Shown here piece after piece: positions 27,325 through 35,959 of a stretch of DNA of 64,000 bases. The notes beneath the pieces were generated by a model. The model saw only the letters and a program-made list of their open reading frames with translations, had not been told where the DNA came from and did not search any database. Source of the stretch: Faecalimonas sp. (GTDB lineage: Bacteria > Bacillota > Clostridia > Lachnospirales > Lachnospiraceae); the NCBI GenBank assembly GCA_020024645.1, contig JAHHTN010000001.1:1-64000 (forward strand), written 5' to 3'. Numbering within the stretch: position 1 is the first letter of the stretch; each line of letters begins with the position of its first letter. The position numbers and the translations under genes were made by a program.

Positions 27325-28245
27325 ATGTATACATTTATTGTAAACCCTCATTCTCGTTCTGGCAAAGGCGCTGAAACATGGGAAGAAGTACGTTTGATTT
27401 TAGAAGAAAAAAGAATTCCTTTTTCTGTACATTTTACTCAATATCAAAGACACGCTACGTCCATTATGAGAACTCTTACCTCTGACTCTGTCAGTCGCAC
27501 AGTTATTATTCTTGGTGGAGATGGTACAATAAATGAAGCTATTAATGGAATTCAAGATTTCACCCATCTAACCCTTGGATATATTCCTACTGGTTCTGGA
27601 AATGATTTCGCAAGAGGATATTCTCTTCCTACAAATCCACGTGAAGCATTGAATTGTATTCTAAACGCTACACATATTCGTCTTATGGATATAGGGGAAC
27701 TTTCTTATAAAAATAAAAAACGACGTTTTGCCGTTAGTTGTGGAATCGGTTACGATGCCGCCATATGCCATGAAGCAGTCGTTTCCACAATAAAACCGAT
27801 TTTAAACCGTTTCCATTTAGGAAAACTAACTTACGCCTTTATCGCCATACGACAATTATTGTTTCTCACCCCATATGAATGCACCATCACACTTAACAAC
27901 AAAGAAATACATCATTTTTCTAAATGTTATTTCGTCAGTGCTATGAATCATCGATACGAGGGGGGTGGTGTACAGTTTGGCCCTCATGCAAATCCTGAAG
28001 ATCATCTTCTTAGTATTTGCGCTATCGCTGATGTACCCAAATGGAAATTACTTTTTCTTCTTGCTAGCGCCCTCTTTGGAAAACATTCAAATTTCAAAGG
28101 AAGTTACCTTTATAATTGTGAAAAACTATCTGTTCAATATGGCGGCGCTATGCCAGTACATACAGATGGAGAACCTGTGTTTTTACAGAAAGACATTTCT
28201 GTTTCTTGTCTTTCTGAGCATTTACATATAATTACGAATAAATAA
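27325..28245 (+). CDS. Diacylglycerol/sphingoid kinase-family lipid kinase (YegS/DgkB type)
   Basis: 306 residues with the DAGK catalytic motifs: NPHSRSGKG near the start, GGDGTINEAINGI (about residues 64-76) and PTGSGNDFARG (about 89-99). The family phosphorylates diacylglycerol or related lipids at the membrane face using ATP. ATG 27325 is chosen because AAGGAG lies 9 nt upstream; the longer frame overlaps the -10 box. It is followed by a glycerophosphodiesterase and a PAP2 phosphatase, which suggests a lipid-recycling role tied to lipoteichoic-acid or phospholipid turnover. Confidence 0.9.
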   Translation: MYTFIVNPHSRSGKGAETWEEVRLILEEKRIPFSVHFTQYQRHATSIMRTLTSDSVSRTVIILGGDGTINEAINGIQDFTHLTLGYIPTGSGNDFARGYSLPTNPREALNCILNATHIRLMDIGELSYKNKKRRFAVSCGIGYDAAICHEAVVSTIKPILNRFHLGKLTYAFIAIRQLLFLTPYECTITLNNKEIHHFSKCYFVSAMNHRYEGGGVQFGPHANPEDHLLSICAIADVPKWKLLFLLASALFGKHSNFKGSYLYNCEKLSVQYGGAMPVHTDGEPVFLQKDISVSCLSEHLHIITNK

Positions 28246-28256
28246 GGAGATTTACT

Positions 28257-29060
28257 ATGGCTATATGTATTCTTTTTTTAACTATAATTTTACTTTTTTT
28301 ATATAGTATCGCCCCACGTTTTCGTTATAGAAAAACTATACTTTCTTTTTCACAATACAATTTTGCTCATCGTGGATACTGGGATATGAAAATGAATATT
28401 CCCGAAAATTCACTTCCTTCTTTTCAACTTGCAGTTGAACATGGCTTTGGTATTGAACTTGATTTACATTTAACCAAAGACGAAAAGATTGTTGTCTTTC
28501 ACGATGATTTTCTCACAAGAATGTGCGGTGTAGATTTATCTGTAGAAAATACAACTTATGAAGAATTATCTCAATACCATCTTGCTAACACTTCTGAAAA
28601 AATCCCCCTCTTTTCAGAAGTACTAAACATTGTAAAAGGACAAGTTCCTCTTCTCATCGAATTAAAGCTACCTTCTGCTAACACTACTTTATGCTCTCTT
28701 GTACAAAAAGAGTTAAAACACTATGACGGCACATATCTTATACAATCCTTTAATTCTTTGGGGCTAATTTGGTTTCGGAAACATGCCCCCCATATTCTTC
28801 GGGGACAGTTATCCTCAAATTTAACAAAAACAGAGCCAAATATCCCCTTTATTGTCTGTTTCGTTGTGGAATATCTTCTTTCTAATATTTTCACAAGGCC
28901 GGATTTTATTTCTTACAAATTAAAAGATGAAAAAAACATTAGCTTAATTTTGCACAAATATCTATTTAATACACCAATTGCTGTTTGGACATTGCACACC
29001 ACACAGGAGATTTCCTATGCAAAATCCAAATATTCCATTCCAATTTTTGAGAAATCTTAA
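28257..29060 (+). CDS. Membrane-anchored glycerophosphodiester phosphodiesterase
   Basis: 267 residues. One N-terminal membrane helix (about 3-20) precedes the GDPD domain with catalytic His-Arg in FAHRGYWD (38-39), Glu in ENSLPSF (50), metal ligands in ELDLHLT (67, 69) and His in VVFHDDF (82). It hydrolyses glycerophosphodiesters to glycerol-3-phosphate and an alcohol. AAGGAG is just upstream of ATG 28257, 11 nt after the kinase stop. The C-terminus matches the normal TIM-barrel length. Confidence 0.92.
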   Translation: MAICILFLTIILLFLYSIAPRFRYRKTILSFSQYNFAHRGYWDMKMNIPENSLPSFQLAVEHGFGIELDLHLTKDEKIVVFHDDFLTRMCGVDLSVENTTYEELSQYHLANTSEKIPLFSEVLNIVKGQVPLLIELKLPSANTTLCSLVQKELKHYDGTYLIQSFNSLGLIWFRKHAPHILRGQLSSNLTKTEPNIPFIVCFVVEYLLSNIFTRPDFISYKLKDEKNISLILHKYLFNTPIAVWTLHTTQEISYAKSKYSIPIFEKS

Positions 29061-29088
29061 AGTTTTTATTAAGAAAAGCTCTCCTTTC

Positions 29089-29117
29089 TTGTGGTTATAT
29101 CGTTCCCGTGATATAAT
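29089..29117 (+). promoter_or_regulatory. Promoter of the PAP2 gene
   Basis: TTGTGG (29089..29094), 17 nt and a perfect TATAAT (29112..29117) with an upstream TG (extended -10). Confidence 0.65.
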
Positions 29118-29156
29118 CTCTGAGAAATACGATTACAAAAGGAGCTTTTATTTCTT

Positions 29157-29822
29157 ATGAGGAAAAAACTGTGGGAAAAATATAGACATGGCTGGGTTTT
29201 CTTATATATCTTCATCTATCTGCCATGGTTCTTTTATTTAGAAGAACATGTTACGACAAATTATCACCTAATTCATAGTACTCTTGATGACAAAATACCT
29301 TTTATTGAATATTTTATTATTCCATATACACTTTGGTTTGCTTTCATCGCTGTGACAATCGGATACTTTTTCTTTTGGGGAGAAAAATCAGAGTTTTACC
29401 GCTTGATTATCTTATTATTTTCTGGTATGACTATTTTTCTTATTATATCCACAATCTATCCGAACGGACTTCAACTAAGACCTGATACTTTCGTACGCGA
29501 TAATTTTTGTGTGGATATGGTAAAACAACTATATACTGTAGATACTTCTACAAATGTTCTTCCTAGCATACATGTATTTAATTCTTTGGGGGCCTATATA
29601 GCCATTTCCCATTGCAACAATCTTAAAAAACATCGTTGGATACAAATCATAACTCTATTGTTAACAATTTCTATTGTTCTATCCACAATGTTTTTAAAAC
29701 AACACTCTGTTATCGATGTGATTGCTGGATTCATTATGGCAGGTATCTTATATCTTATTGTTTATAAGCCATTCCAGATTCAAAGTGAAAATTCTTCAGA
29801 AAATTCATTAGAAATCCATTGA
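29157..29822 (+). CDS. PAP2-family membrane phosphatase
   Basis: 221 residues with about six membrane helices. PAP2 motif 2 is recognised in LPSIHVFNS (about residues 136-144) and motif 3 in KQHSVIDVIAGF (about 181-192). An RPD element (about 108-110) may be motif 1. These enzymes remove phosphate from phosphatidate, undecaprenyl-PP or related lipids at the outer membrane face; a transferase acting on inositol or glycerol phosphate lipids is also possible. It follows the kinase and phosphodiesterase genes but has its own promoter. Confidence 0.82.
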   Translation: MRKKLWEKYRHGWVFLYIFIYLPWFFYLEEHVTTNYHLIHSTLDDKIPFIEYFIIPYTLWFAFIAVTIGYFFFWGEKSEFYRLIILLFSGMTIFLIISTIYPNGLQLRPDTFVRDNFCVDMVKQLYTVDTSTNVLPSIHVFNSLGAYIAISHCNNLKKHRWIQIITLLLTISIVLSTMFLKQHSVIDVIAGFIMAGILYLIVYKPFQIQSENSSENSLEIH

Positions 29823-29847
29823 CTATCTGACAATTAAGTCGTATGAT
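29819..29847 (+). promoter_or_regulatory. Promoter of the orphan 81-aa protein gene
   Basis: TTGACT (29819..29824, covering the PAP2 stop codon), exactly 17 nt, TATGAT (29842..29847). Confidence 0.7.
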
Positions 29848-29885
29848 GGGGTTAACAAATAAGGTTCTTTAAAGGAGGCGGTTGT

Positions 29886-30131
29886 ATGTTAACCTTATCA
29901 TTCTCACTTTTAGTTGGTATCACTTTAACCTTGATTCTCCTCATTTTTATTGACGAAGAATCTTCCATCAAAGTTCCTTTCCTTCATCGGAAAATCTCTA
30001 TCGTGAATTTTTTTACCAAGACAGCATTTGTTTCCTCACTTATTTCTTCCACGGTAAAACATCTTAAAGATTTAGGAACTCTTACAATCAGTAATCTTTG
30101 CAGATTAACTAAATTAAATAGGGAGGTATAG
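29886..30131 (+). CDS. Orphan small membrane protein (81 aa)
   Basis: The frame begins at an ATG with a strong AAAGGAGGCGG ribosome-binding site and ends just before a terminator, and a well-formed promoter lies 39 nt upstream. It is therefore an independent transcription unit. The product has one N-terminal membrane helix (residues about 3-23), an acidic turn (DEES) and a basic, amphipathic remainder of some 55 residues. There is no signal cleavage site. No family is recognised; a membrane-associated regulator, a small toxin-like peptide or a stress protein are all possible. Confidence 0.65.
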   Translation: MLTLSFSLLVGITLTLILLIFIDEESSIKVPFLHRKISIVNFFTKTAFVSSLISSTVKHLKDLGTLTISNLCRLTKLNREV

Positions 30132-30151
30132 TAGTTTGAATCAGAGCGATT

Positions 30152-30191
30152 AAAAGGCGATGTCACAATTTATTTTGTAACATCGCCTTTT
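30152..30191. terminator. Bidirectional terminator between the orphan gene and mutY fusion
   Basis: 30152..30163 pairs with 30180..30191 (12 bp), then after a mismatch ACAA/TTGT extends it around a 6-nt loop. T-runs on both sides. It contains the last codons of the minus-strand SfsA-MutY gene. Confidence 0.85.
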
Positions 30192-31936
30192 TCAATACCT
30201 AGTTTTATATTCACTTGACTTGTATAAAATTCAAAAGCGCTTGGTATTGGATATTCTTTCTGAATTTCTTTTGGATGAATAAAAAGCATTTCTTTCTCAC
30301 AACTTTTTTCCAATTCATCCACTCTTATAACATACCCTATCATATGCCATTCTACATGACTGAAAATGTGTTTTGCTTTCCCTAACTTTTTGATCTGTAA
30401 TGGTTGCAATCCTATTTTTTTGCTATAAGAAACAACTTCTTCTTCTGTAAAATGACCCATTTCATTTGGAAATTCATAAAGTCCCGCTAACAATCCACTA
30501 TCTTTTCTTTTTCTTATTGCAATATTCTCACCATCTCGAAAAACAACTATTGTTCTTTTTTCAATTCTTCTTTCTTTTGCTTTTGATTTTATCGGTAACT
30601 CCTCTACTTTATTTTCTTTTCTCGCCTGACAGTATATATTTACTGGACATTTTTCACATTTCGCCATCCCTTTCGGCGTACATATTAATGCCCCCAATTC
30701 TATTAAGCCTTGATTGAAGTCACTTGCACACTCTTCTGGAATAACACCAGCCAACATATATTCAATCTTTGTCCGAACCGTTTGTTTCATAATGTCCTCT
30801 TCGCTTGCAATTATACGCGAAATCACACGCAATACATTTCCATCTACAGCTGGTCTTGGTATACCATAGGCAAATGAAGAAATTGCCCCAGCCGTATAAT
30901 TTCCAATTCCTGTAAGAGATAAAATCTCTTCATACGTTCTTGGAAATTCTCCACCAAAATTTTCCATAATCTGCACAGCTGCTTTTTGCATATTGCGGAC
31001 ACGATTATAATATCCTAATCCCTCCCAAAGTTTTAACAACTTATCCTCTTCTGCTTCTGCTAAATCTTTCACTGTAGGAAGTGCCGTCAAAAAACGATCA
31101 TAAAATGGTTTCACAGCTTCCACTCTTGTCTGCTGCAACATAATCTCCGAAACCCATACTCTGTATGCACTAACATTTTCACGCCACGGCAACTGTCGTT
31201 TATTTATACGATACCACGAAACAATCGGATCCACTATTTCTTTCATTTGTTGTTGTTCTAAGATAACTGGTACTTCCCTATTTAAAGAAATACTATCTTT
31301 TTTTACCTTACAATCATACGCTAAAATATGTACACCCGCTTTTTTGGCTCTACGCAATGCATCTGCAAATGCTTGATGCGTTTTTTCATTCGGCATAAAA
31401 TAGGATACTTTTTCCATTTGAATGACAAAAATAATATACGTCTCATATCCATCCTGAACTGCACGACATAACTCTTCTACATGTTTTACGCCTCTCTCCG
31501 TTGGAGCATCTGGAAAACGTACTACCCCATTCTCCTCAAGAGTAACTCCTTTTACTTCGATAAATGCTTTTCTTTCTCCTTCTTCCACATATATATCAAA
31601 GCGCGATTGTCCATAAGTTGTTTCCGGTTTAATAAGTGAGGGGTGTGAAAATAAATTCCCAGCTTCAATCCATTCTTTTACGACTACATTGGGAATCTGA
31701 GAATCCATATTGATTATATGTTTCTCCTTTTTCACCCCGATTAAATCCCATTTTGTCTTGCGATTTGGATTATCGCTTTCCTGTACGTAAACAGTAGTTC
31801 CTGGAATAAGCAATTCTTTACATCTTCCCGTATTTTTAACATGTACAATTTCCTGCTGACCCGCTATATCAACATACGCAATAAAACGATTGGGGCGTTC
31901 AACGAACGTCCCAACCTGAATTCTCTCATATTTCAT
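30170..31936 (-). CDS. SfsA-MutY fusion: SfsA-like nuclease domain plus A/G-specific adenine glycosylase
   Basis: 588 residues in one uninterrupted frame. Residues 1-~225 are an SfsA protein: N-terminal OB-like part, NTGRCKELL (35-43) and PD-D/ExK-like residues in SRFDIYV and FIEVKG (111-130). Residues ~230-588 are MutY: catalytic Glu in WVSEIMLQQT (264), helix-hairpin-helix LTGIGNYTAGAI (341-352), catalytic Asp in AVDGNVLR (365), a four-Cys iron-sulfur loop (419, 427, 430, 436; C-X7-C-X2-C-X5-C, first gap one longer than usual) and a C-terminal NUDIX-like domain. MutY removes adenine opposite 8-oxoguanine. It starts directly after the stop of the Spx-like gene. Confidence 0.93.
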   Translation of the reverse strand: MKYERIQVGTFVERPNRFIAYVDIAGQQEIVHVKNTGRCKELLIPGTTVYVQESDNPNRKTKWDLIGVKKEKHIINMDSQIPNVVVKEWIEAGNLFSHPSLIKPETTYGQSRFDIYVEEGERKAFIEVKGVTLEENGVVRFPDAPTERGVKHVEELCRAVQDGYETYIIFVIQMEKVSYFMPNEKTHQAFADALRRAKKAGVHILAYDCKVKKDSISLNREVPVILEQQQMKEIVDPIVSWYRINKRQLPWRENVSAYRVWVSEIMLQQTRVEAVKPFYDRFLTALPTVKDLAEAEEDKLLKLWEGLGYYNRVRNMQKAAVQIMENFGGEFPRTYEEILSLTGIGNYTAGAISSFAYGIPRPAVDGNVLRVISRIIASEEDIMKQTVRTKIEYMLAGVIPEECASDFNQGLIELGALICTPKGMAKCEKCPVNIYCQARKENKVEELPIKSKAKERRIEKRTIVVFRDGENIAIRKRKDSGLLAGLYEFPNEMGHFTEEEVVSYSKKIGLQPLQIKKLGKAKHIFSHVEWHMIGYVIRVDELEKSCEKEMLFIHPKEIQKEYPIPSAFEFYTSQVNIKLGIEKGDVTK

Positions 31937-32287
31937 TTATTTACAAACCTCTTCCCAAAGTTGTTCCTTAAACCCCGGAATGACAAATGTCTCCCCAATA
32001 AGAAGAGGGCGTTTTACAAGCATTCCATCTGTAGCTAAAAGTTCTAATTGTTCATCTTCTGACATTTCCGCTAATCTATCTTTCAATTTCATTTCTTTAT
32101 ATTTGATTCCACTTGTATTAAAGAATCGCTTTAATGGAAGCCCACTTTTTTCGTACCACTCTTTCAATTCTTCTTTAGACGGATTATTTTCCACAATATG
32201 TCTGTCTGTAAATTCTACACCACTGTCCTCAAGCCATTTTTTTGCTTTCTTGCATGTTGTACATTTTGGATATTCTATAAATAACAT
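31937..32287 (-). CDS. ArsC/Spx-family thioredoxin-fold protein
   Basis: 116 residues with CTTC near residue 9 (CxxC), the RHIVENNPSKEEL segment and the C-terminal KRPLLIGETFVIPGF region of the ArsC/Spx/YffB family. The two cysteines favour a YffB/Spx-like redox or regulator role, but without the known RNA-polymerase-binding residues mapped the two cannot be separated. It directly precedes the SfsA-MutY fusion, so the operon may respond to oxidative damage. Confidence 0.85.
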   Translation of the reverse strand: MLFIEYPKCTTCKKAKKWLEDSGVEFTDRHIVENNPSKEELKEWYEKSGLPLKRFFNTSGIKYKEMKLKDRLAEMSEDEQLELLATDGMLVKRPLLIGETFVIPGFKEQLWEEVCK

Positions 32288-32301
32288 CTTTCTATTTCCT
32301 C

Positions 32302-32697
32302 CTAACTGTTCTTAATGAACTCTGTCTTACACGAAGGACAAGTAATACAAATCTTCCCTTTCCCTTTCGGAACTCTTATTTTTTGCTTACAAGTTGGGCA
32401 TTTATAAATATGATGTGTCTTTCTCTGCTCAAAATAAGATTTTTCCTTTCGAAAATAGTTCAGCAAGTCCTTCTTCTTATTCAAAAATTTCACATTCTCA
32501 TTATATCTTTTTTGTACATTTCTTGATAGCATTCTAACATAACAGACTATGAGTAACAATAGGGAAAGTGTATTTAATAAAGAACTTCTTAAAATCATAT
32601 TGATTATGAGTAAAGCTAATGTTGTCCCTAATAAAAATTTATTAAGTGCGTCCACACCATAACGTCCCATCATAAATCGTTGCAATTTTTCTTTCAT
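32302..32697 (-). CDS. Membrane protein with C-terminal zinc ribbon
   Basis: 131 residues. Two hydrophobic segments (about 22-37 and 40-57) are followed by a charged stretch (about 60-92) and a zinc ribbon with CPTC and CPSC (about 99-124). The C-terminal half resembles zinc-ribbon domains found in many small clostridial membrane proteins. Function unknown. First gene of the operon with the Spx-like and SfsA-MutY genes. Confidence 0.75.
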   Translation of the reverse strand: MKEKLQRFMMGRYGVDALNKFLLGTTLALLIINMILRSSLLNTLSLLLLIVCYVRMLSRNVQKRYNENVKFLNKKKDLLNYFRKEKSYFEQRKTHHIYKCPTCKQKIRVPKGKGKICITCPSCKTEFIKNS

Positions 32698-32729
32698 TTT
32701 TACGCCTCATTTCACTAACATTTGCACTC

Positions 32730-32758
32730 ACTATATGCTTTCTGTCTTTGGAAGTCAA
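32730..32758 (-). promoter_or_regulatory. Promoter of the zinc-ribbon/Spx/MutY operon
   Basis: Minus strand TTGACT (32753..32758), 17 nt, TATAGT (32730..32735). Confidence 0.65.
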
Positions 32759-32801
32759 TACAGTTTATCAAATGTTAATGAACATTAGATTCTTTTTATT
32801 T

Positions 32802-33524
32802 CTATAATACCTTTGACAAAAATTCCTTCAATCTCTCATCCTTAGGATTTGTAAAAAATTCTTCTGGCGTATTTTCCTCTTTAATTTGACCCTCGTCCAT
32901 AAAAATAACACGTGTTGCCACTTCTCTAGCAAATCCCATCTCATGTGTAACAACAACCATAGTCATTCCTTCATCAGCAAGCTCTTTCATCAACGCAAGC
33001 ACTTCCCCTACCATCTCTGGATCAAGAGCGGATGTTGGCTCATCAAATAGTAGCACTTCTGGATTCATTGCCAATGCCCTTGCAATAGCAATACGTTGTT
33101 TTTGTCCACCTGACAACTGTTTCGGGTATTGCTCTGCCTTATCTGGCAACCCTATACGATCCAATAATTCTTCTGCTTTTTTATCTGCCTCTTCTTTACT
33201 CATTAATCCTAACTTGATTGGAGCTAACGTAATATTTTCCCTTACTGTCAAATGCGGAAACAAATTAAATTGTTGGAAAACCATTCCCATTTTTTGTCTG
33301 AGTTTATTAATATTGCATTCCTTACTTGTAATATTATTTCCTTCAAACCACACTTCTCCTTCCGTCGTAGACTCTAAAAGATTCAAGCAACGTAAAAAGG
33401 TAGATTTTCCAGAACCAGATGGACCTATAATAACAACTTTCTCTCCCTGCTCAATATGAATATTAATCCCTTTTAATATTTGATTTCCATGAAATGATTT
33501 CTGCAATTTTTTTGTTATAATCAT
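32802..33524 (-). CDS. Polar amino-acid ABC transporter ATPase
   Basis: 240 residues typical of the GlnQ/HisP group: Walker A GPSGSGKSTFLR (about 34-45), Q-loop FQQFNLFPHLT, signature LSGGQKQRIAIARAL and Walker B LLFDEPTSALDPE. It powers uptake of a polar amino acid or cystine. Its ATG overlaps the permease stop by 4 nt. Order binding protein, permease, ATPase is the standard operon. Confidence 0.95.
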   Translation of the reverse strand: MIITKKLQKSFHGNQILKGINIHIEQGEKVVIIGPSGSGKSTFLRCLNLLESTTEGEVWFEGNNITSKECNINKLRQKMGMVFQQFNLFPHLTVRENITLAPIKLGLMSKEEADKKAEELLDRIGLPDKAEQYPKQLSGGQKQRIAIARALAMNPEVLLFDEPTSALDPEMVGEVLALMKELADEGMTMVVVTHEMGFAREVATRVIFMDEGQIKEENTPEEFFTNPKDERLKEFLSKVL

Positions 33525-34210
33525 CTTGCCAATCTCCTTTCAAGCACACCTTGCAATTTTGTCAGTCCTAGTACAATAACAAGATAACAAGCTGCCGCAA
33601 CATAAAGTGGTGGGAGAATATTATAATCGGTTGAACCAATATACTGTGCCGCCTTTGTCAAATCTGTCACCGCAATAATCCCTGCAACTGATGTTTCTTT
33701 AATTAAAACGATAAATTCATTACTAAGTGCTGGCAAAATATTTTTAATTGCCTGAGGAACAATAATATAATGCATTGTTTGGATATAATTAAATCCTAAT
33801 GAACGCCCCGCTTCCATTTGTCCCTTATCAATAGATTCAATTCCCGCACGAATAATTTCAGCTACATACGCTCCCGAATTAATTCCAAAACAAATTGCTC
33901 CTACAACAATTTCGTTCGTATCTCTTGCTGTGAAAACTAAGTTATAAATAATAAGTAATTGAACCATAACCGGTGTCCCACGTATTACTGTTATGTACAA
34001 ATTACAAATCCATTTTAATCCAATCAATATTTTCTTTTCTGAAGCACTCACTTTAATAATCGCAATCAAAAGTCCGATAGCCACTCCAATAACAATGGCA
34101 AACAGCGAAATCAAAATCGTTATCTTTAATCCATCCAAATAAACTAAATATCTTTGGTCATAAATCACGGCATGATAAAAACCGTCTACAATATTGTGAA
34201 TGAAATTCAT
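33521..34210 (-). CDS. Polar amino-acid ABC transporter permease (HisMQ type)
   Basis: 229 residues, about five membrane helices, with the EAA-loop sequence EAGRSLGFNYIQTMHYIIVPQAI around residues 133-155 and the TVIRGTPVMVQLLI signature near residue 74. Forms the membrane channel with the neighbouring ATPase. AAAGGAAAAAG precedes ATG 34210. Confidence 0.94.
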   Translation of the reverse strand: MNFIHNIVDGFYHAVIYDQRYLVYLDGLKITILISLFAIVIGVAIGLLIAIIKVSASEKKILIGLKWICNLYITVIRGTPVMVQLLIIYNLVFTARDTNEIVVGAICFGINSGAYVAEIIRAGIESIDKGQMEAGRSLGFNYIQTMHYIIVPQAIKNILPALSNEFIVLIKETSVAGIIAVTDLTKAAQYIGSTDYNILPPLYVAAACYLVIVLGLTKLQGVLERRLAR

Positions 34211-34228
34211 GTTCTTTTTCCTTTCAAA

Positions 34229-34993
34229 CTATTTCTGAGTATGATTTGCAGTAAACTCTTCAATCTTTCCATCTGCAATTAGTTTATCAATCACTTTGTT
34301 AATTTGATCTAAAAGTTCCTTGTTTCCTTTTTTTACAGCAACAGCATATTTATCTTCAAAAAGAACTCCATCTAAAATTTTTAATTCTTTATTTTCTGAA
34401 ACAAGCTTCTCTGCCGGATATTTATCCATAACAATGCAATCCACCTTATTATTCTTTAAGTCTTCACTTGCCTGTGCAAATTTTGTATATCTCTTTATCT
34501 CTTTTGGTTTACAATTATCTTTATTCGATACCCAACTATCTGCAATATTCCCCTGTTGTACAGCAACTACTTTTCCATTCAAACTTTCCCCTTTCACATT
34601 CCCTGTAATTGCCTGTGTTTTACTATTTACGACAATTACCTCTGTAGAATCTACATACTCGTGTGAAAAGTCCATTGTCTTCTTGCGTTCTTCATTGATA
34701 GAAACACCTGCTGCAACAAAATCAACTTTTCCACTTGCAACACTTGCCAAAGCACCATCAAATTCCATATTTTTGATTTTGAGTTCTTTTCCCATCTCGT
34801 CTGCGATTGCTTTCGCAATATCCATATCAATTCCAACTACTTCATTCCCTTTCATGTATTCATATGGTGCAAAACCTGCCTCTGTCCCTACTATCAATGT
34901 ATCTGACTCGCTCTTTTTTCCTCCGCATGCTACTATAGAACTTGCAACTACTCCTACTAATACTAAACTTATTATTTTTTTCATTTTCATCAT
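34229..34993 (-). CDS. Polar amino-acid-binding lipoprotein
   Basis: About 254 residues: lipoprotein signal ending in SSIVAC with Cys as the lipidated residue, followed by the type-3 solute-binding fold (GTEAGFAPYEYM, GIDMDIAKAIADEMGKEL, FVAAGVSINEERKKTMDFSHEY). It captures the substrate outside the membrane for the adjacent permease. The start is one of the clustered ATGs at 34993, 34990 or 34984, behind AGAGGATGAG; the longer frame is not supported. Substrate specificity is not readable. Confidence 0.93.
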   Translation of the reverse strand: MMKMKKIISLVLVGVVASSIVACGGKKSESDTLIVGTEAGFAPYEYMKGNEVVGIDMDIAKAIADEMGKELKIKNMEFDGALASVASGKVDFVAAGVSINEERKKTMDFSHEYVDSTEVIVVNSKTQAITGNVKGESLNGKVVAVQQGNIADSWVSNKDNCKPKEIKRYTKFAQASEDLKNNKVDCIVMDKYPAEKLVSENKELKILDGVLFEDKYAVAVKKGNKELLDQINKVIDKLIADGKIEEFTANHTQK

Positions 34994-35036
34994 GTTCTCA
35001 TCCTCTTTCTTGCATAAAAATTCATCAACTTTGCAT

Positions 35037-35064
35037 ATTATAACATATTCACACAAAAAAACAA
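35037..35064 (-). promoter_or_regulatory. Promoter of the amino-acid ABC operon
   Basis: Minus strand TTGTTT (35059..35064), 16 nt and TATAAT (35037..35042) with upstream TG. The -35 lies in the T-run of the uppP terminator. Confidence 0.6.
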
Positions 35065-35099
35065 GTGGTTTTTATACTTTCTCGTATAAATAACCACTT
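35053..35099 (-). terminator. Terminator after uppP
   Basis: 35063..35077 pairs with 35084..35099 (15 bp with one bulged base), followed on the minus strand by TTGTTTTTTTG. Confidence 0.85.
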
Positions 35100-35107
35100 A
35101 TCATTTC

Positions 35108-35944
35108 TTATTTCATCATGAAAAACGTTCCTAATATAAGAATACCTAATACAATTCTATACACGCCAAATACTTTGAAGTTATTTTTCTTAATATATCC
35201 CATTAAAAATTTAATTGCTAAAACAGATACGATAAACGCTGTTAAACAACCTATTATTAAAATAGCAACCTCCAAGCCTGTAATTCCTACACCAGCCTTT
35301 ATGAATTTCAAAATTTTCAATCCACTTGCACCAAACATAACTGGAATTGCAAGGAAAAATGTAAATTCCGCTGCAATATATCTAGATGTTCCTAAAAGTA
35401 ACCCTCCTACAATTGTAGCCCCAGAACGTGATGTCCCTGGAACAAGAGCTAAAACTTGCCATACACCAATCACAAGAGCCATCTGATATGTTAACTGAGA
35501 AAATTTTGTAACGGACGGTGTTCTATTTTTATTTCTGTTTTCCACAACAATAAACAAAATACCGTAAATAATCAACATTGCTGCAACAACAACCGAATTA
35601 TGTAAATGTTCATCCATCCAATCATCTAATGGAATTCCAATGATCATCGCTGGTACACAGGCAATAACAACTTTAATCCATAACTGAAATGTTTGTGTTT
35701 TCTGCTTTGGACTTTTCCTTTTAGAAAAAGGATTTAACTTATGAAAATATAAAATGACTACAGCCATAATCGCTCCCAACTGAATAACAACATTAAACAT
35801 TTCCATAAACTGTTTGCTTGCATCCAACTGAACGATTTGATTTACCAAAATCAAATGTCCTGTACTACTAATCGGTAACCATTCAGTAATTCCTTCCACA
35901 ATTCCAAGAAAAACTGTCTTCAATATTTCAAAAAAAATCTCCAT
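35108..35944 (-). CDS. uppP: Undecaprenyl-diphosphatase (BacA/UppP)
   Basis: 278 residues with about eight membrane helices. The two family signatures are EGITEWLPISSTGHL (about residues 17-31) and PGTSRSGATIVGG (about 168-180). It recycles undecaprenyl diphosphate for peptidoglycan and polysaccharide synthesis and can confer bacitracin tolerance. GAGGAGG precedes ATG 35944. No cell-wall gene is directly linked. Confidence 0.97.
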   Translation of the reverse strand: MEIFFEILKTVFLGIVEGITEWLPISSTGHLILVNQIVQLDASKQFMEMFNVVIQLGAIMAVVILYFHKLNPFSKRKSPKQKTQTFQLWIKVVIACVPAMIIGIPLDDWMDEHLHNSVVVAAMLIIYGILFIVVENRNKNRTPSVTKFSQLTYQMALVIGVWQVLALVPGTSRSGATIVGGLLLGTSRYIAAEFTFFLAIPVMFGASGLKILKFIKAGVGITGLEVAILIIGCLTAFIVSVLAIKFLMGYIKKNNFKVFGVYRIVLGILILGTFFMMK

Positions 35945-35959
35945 CTTTTCCTCCTCATT

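Noticed and set aside
32771..32786. AATGTT-AATG-AACATT dyad after the amino-acid ATPase gene as a terminator
   Set aside because: Six AT-rich base pairs and no T-run on the transcribed strand; too weak to call.
34320..35093. 257-codon plus-strand ORF
   Set aside because: It is antisense to the complete amino-acid-binding lipoprotein gene, lacks a ribosome-binding site and has a low-complexity composition from antisense reading.
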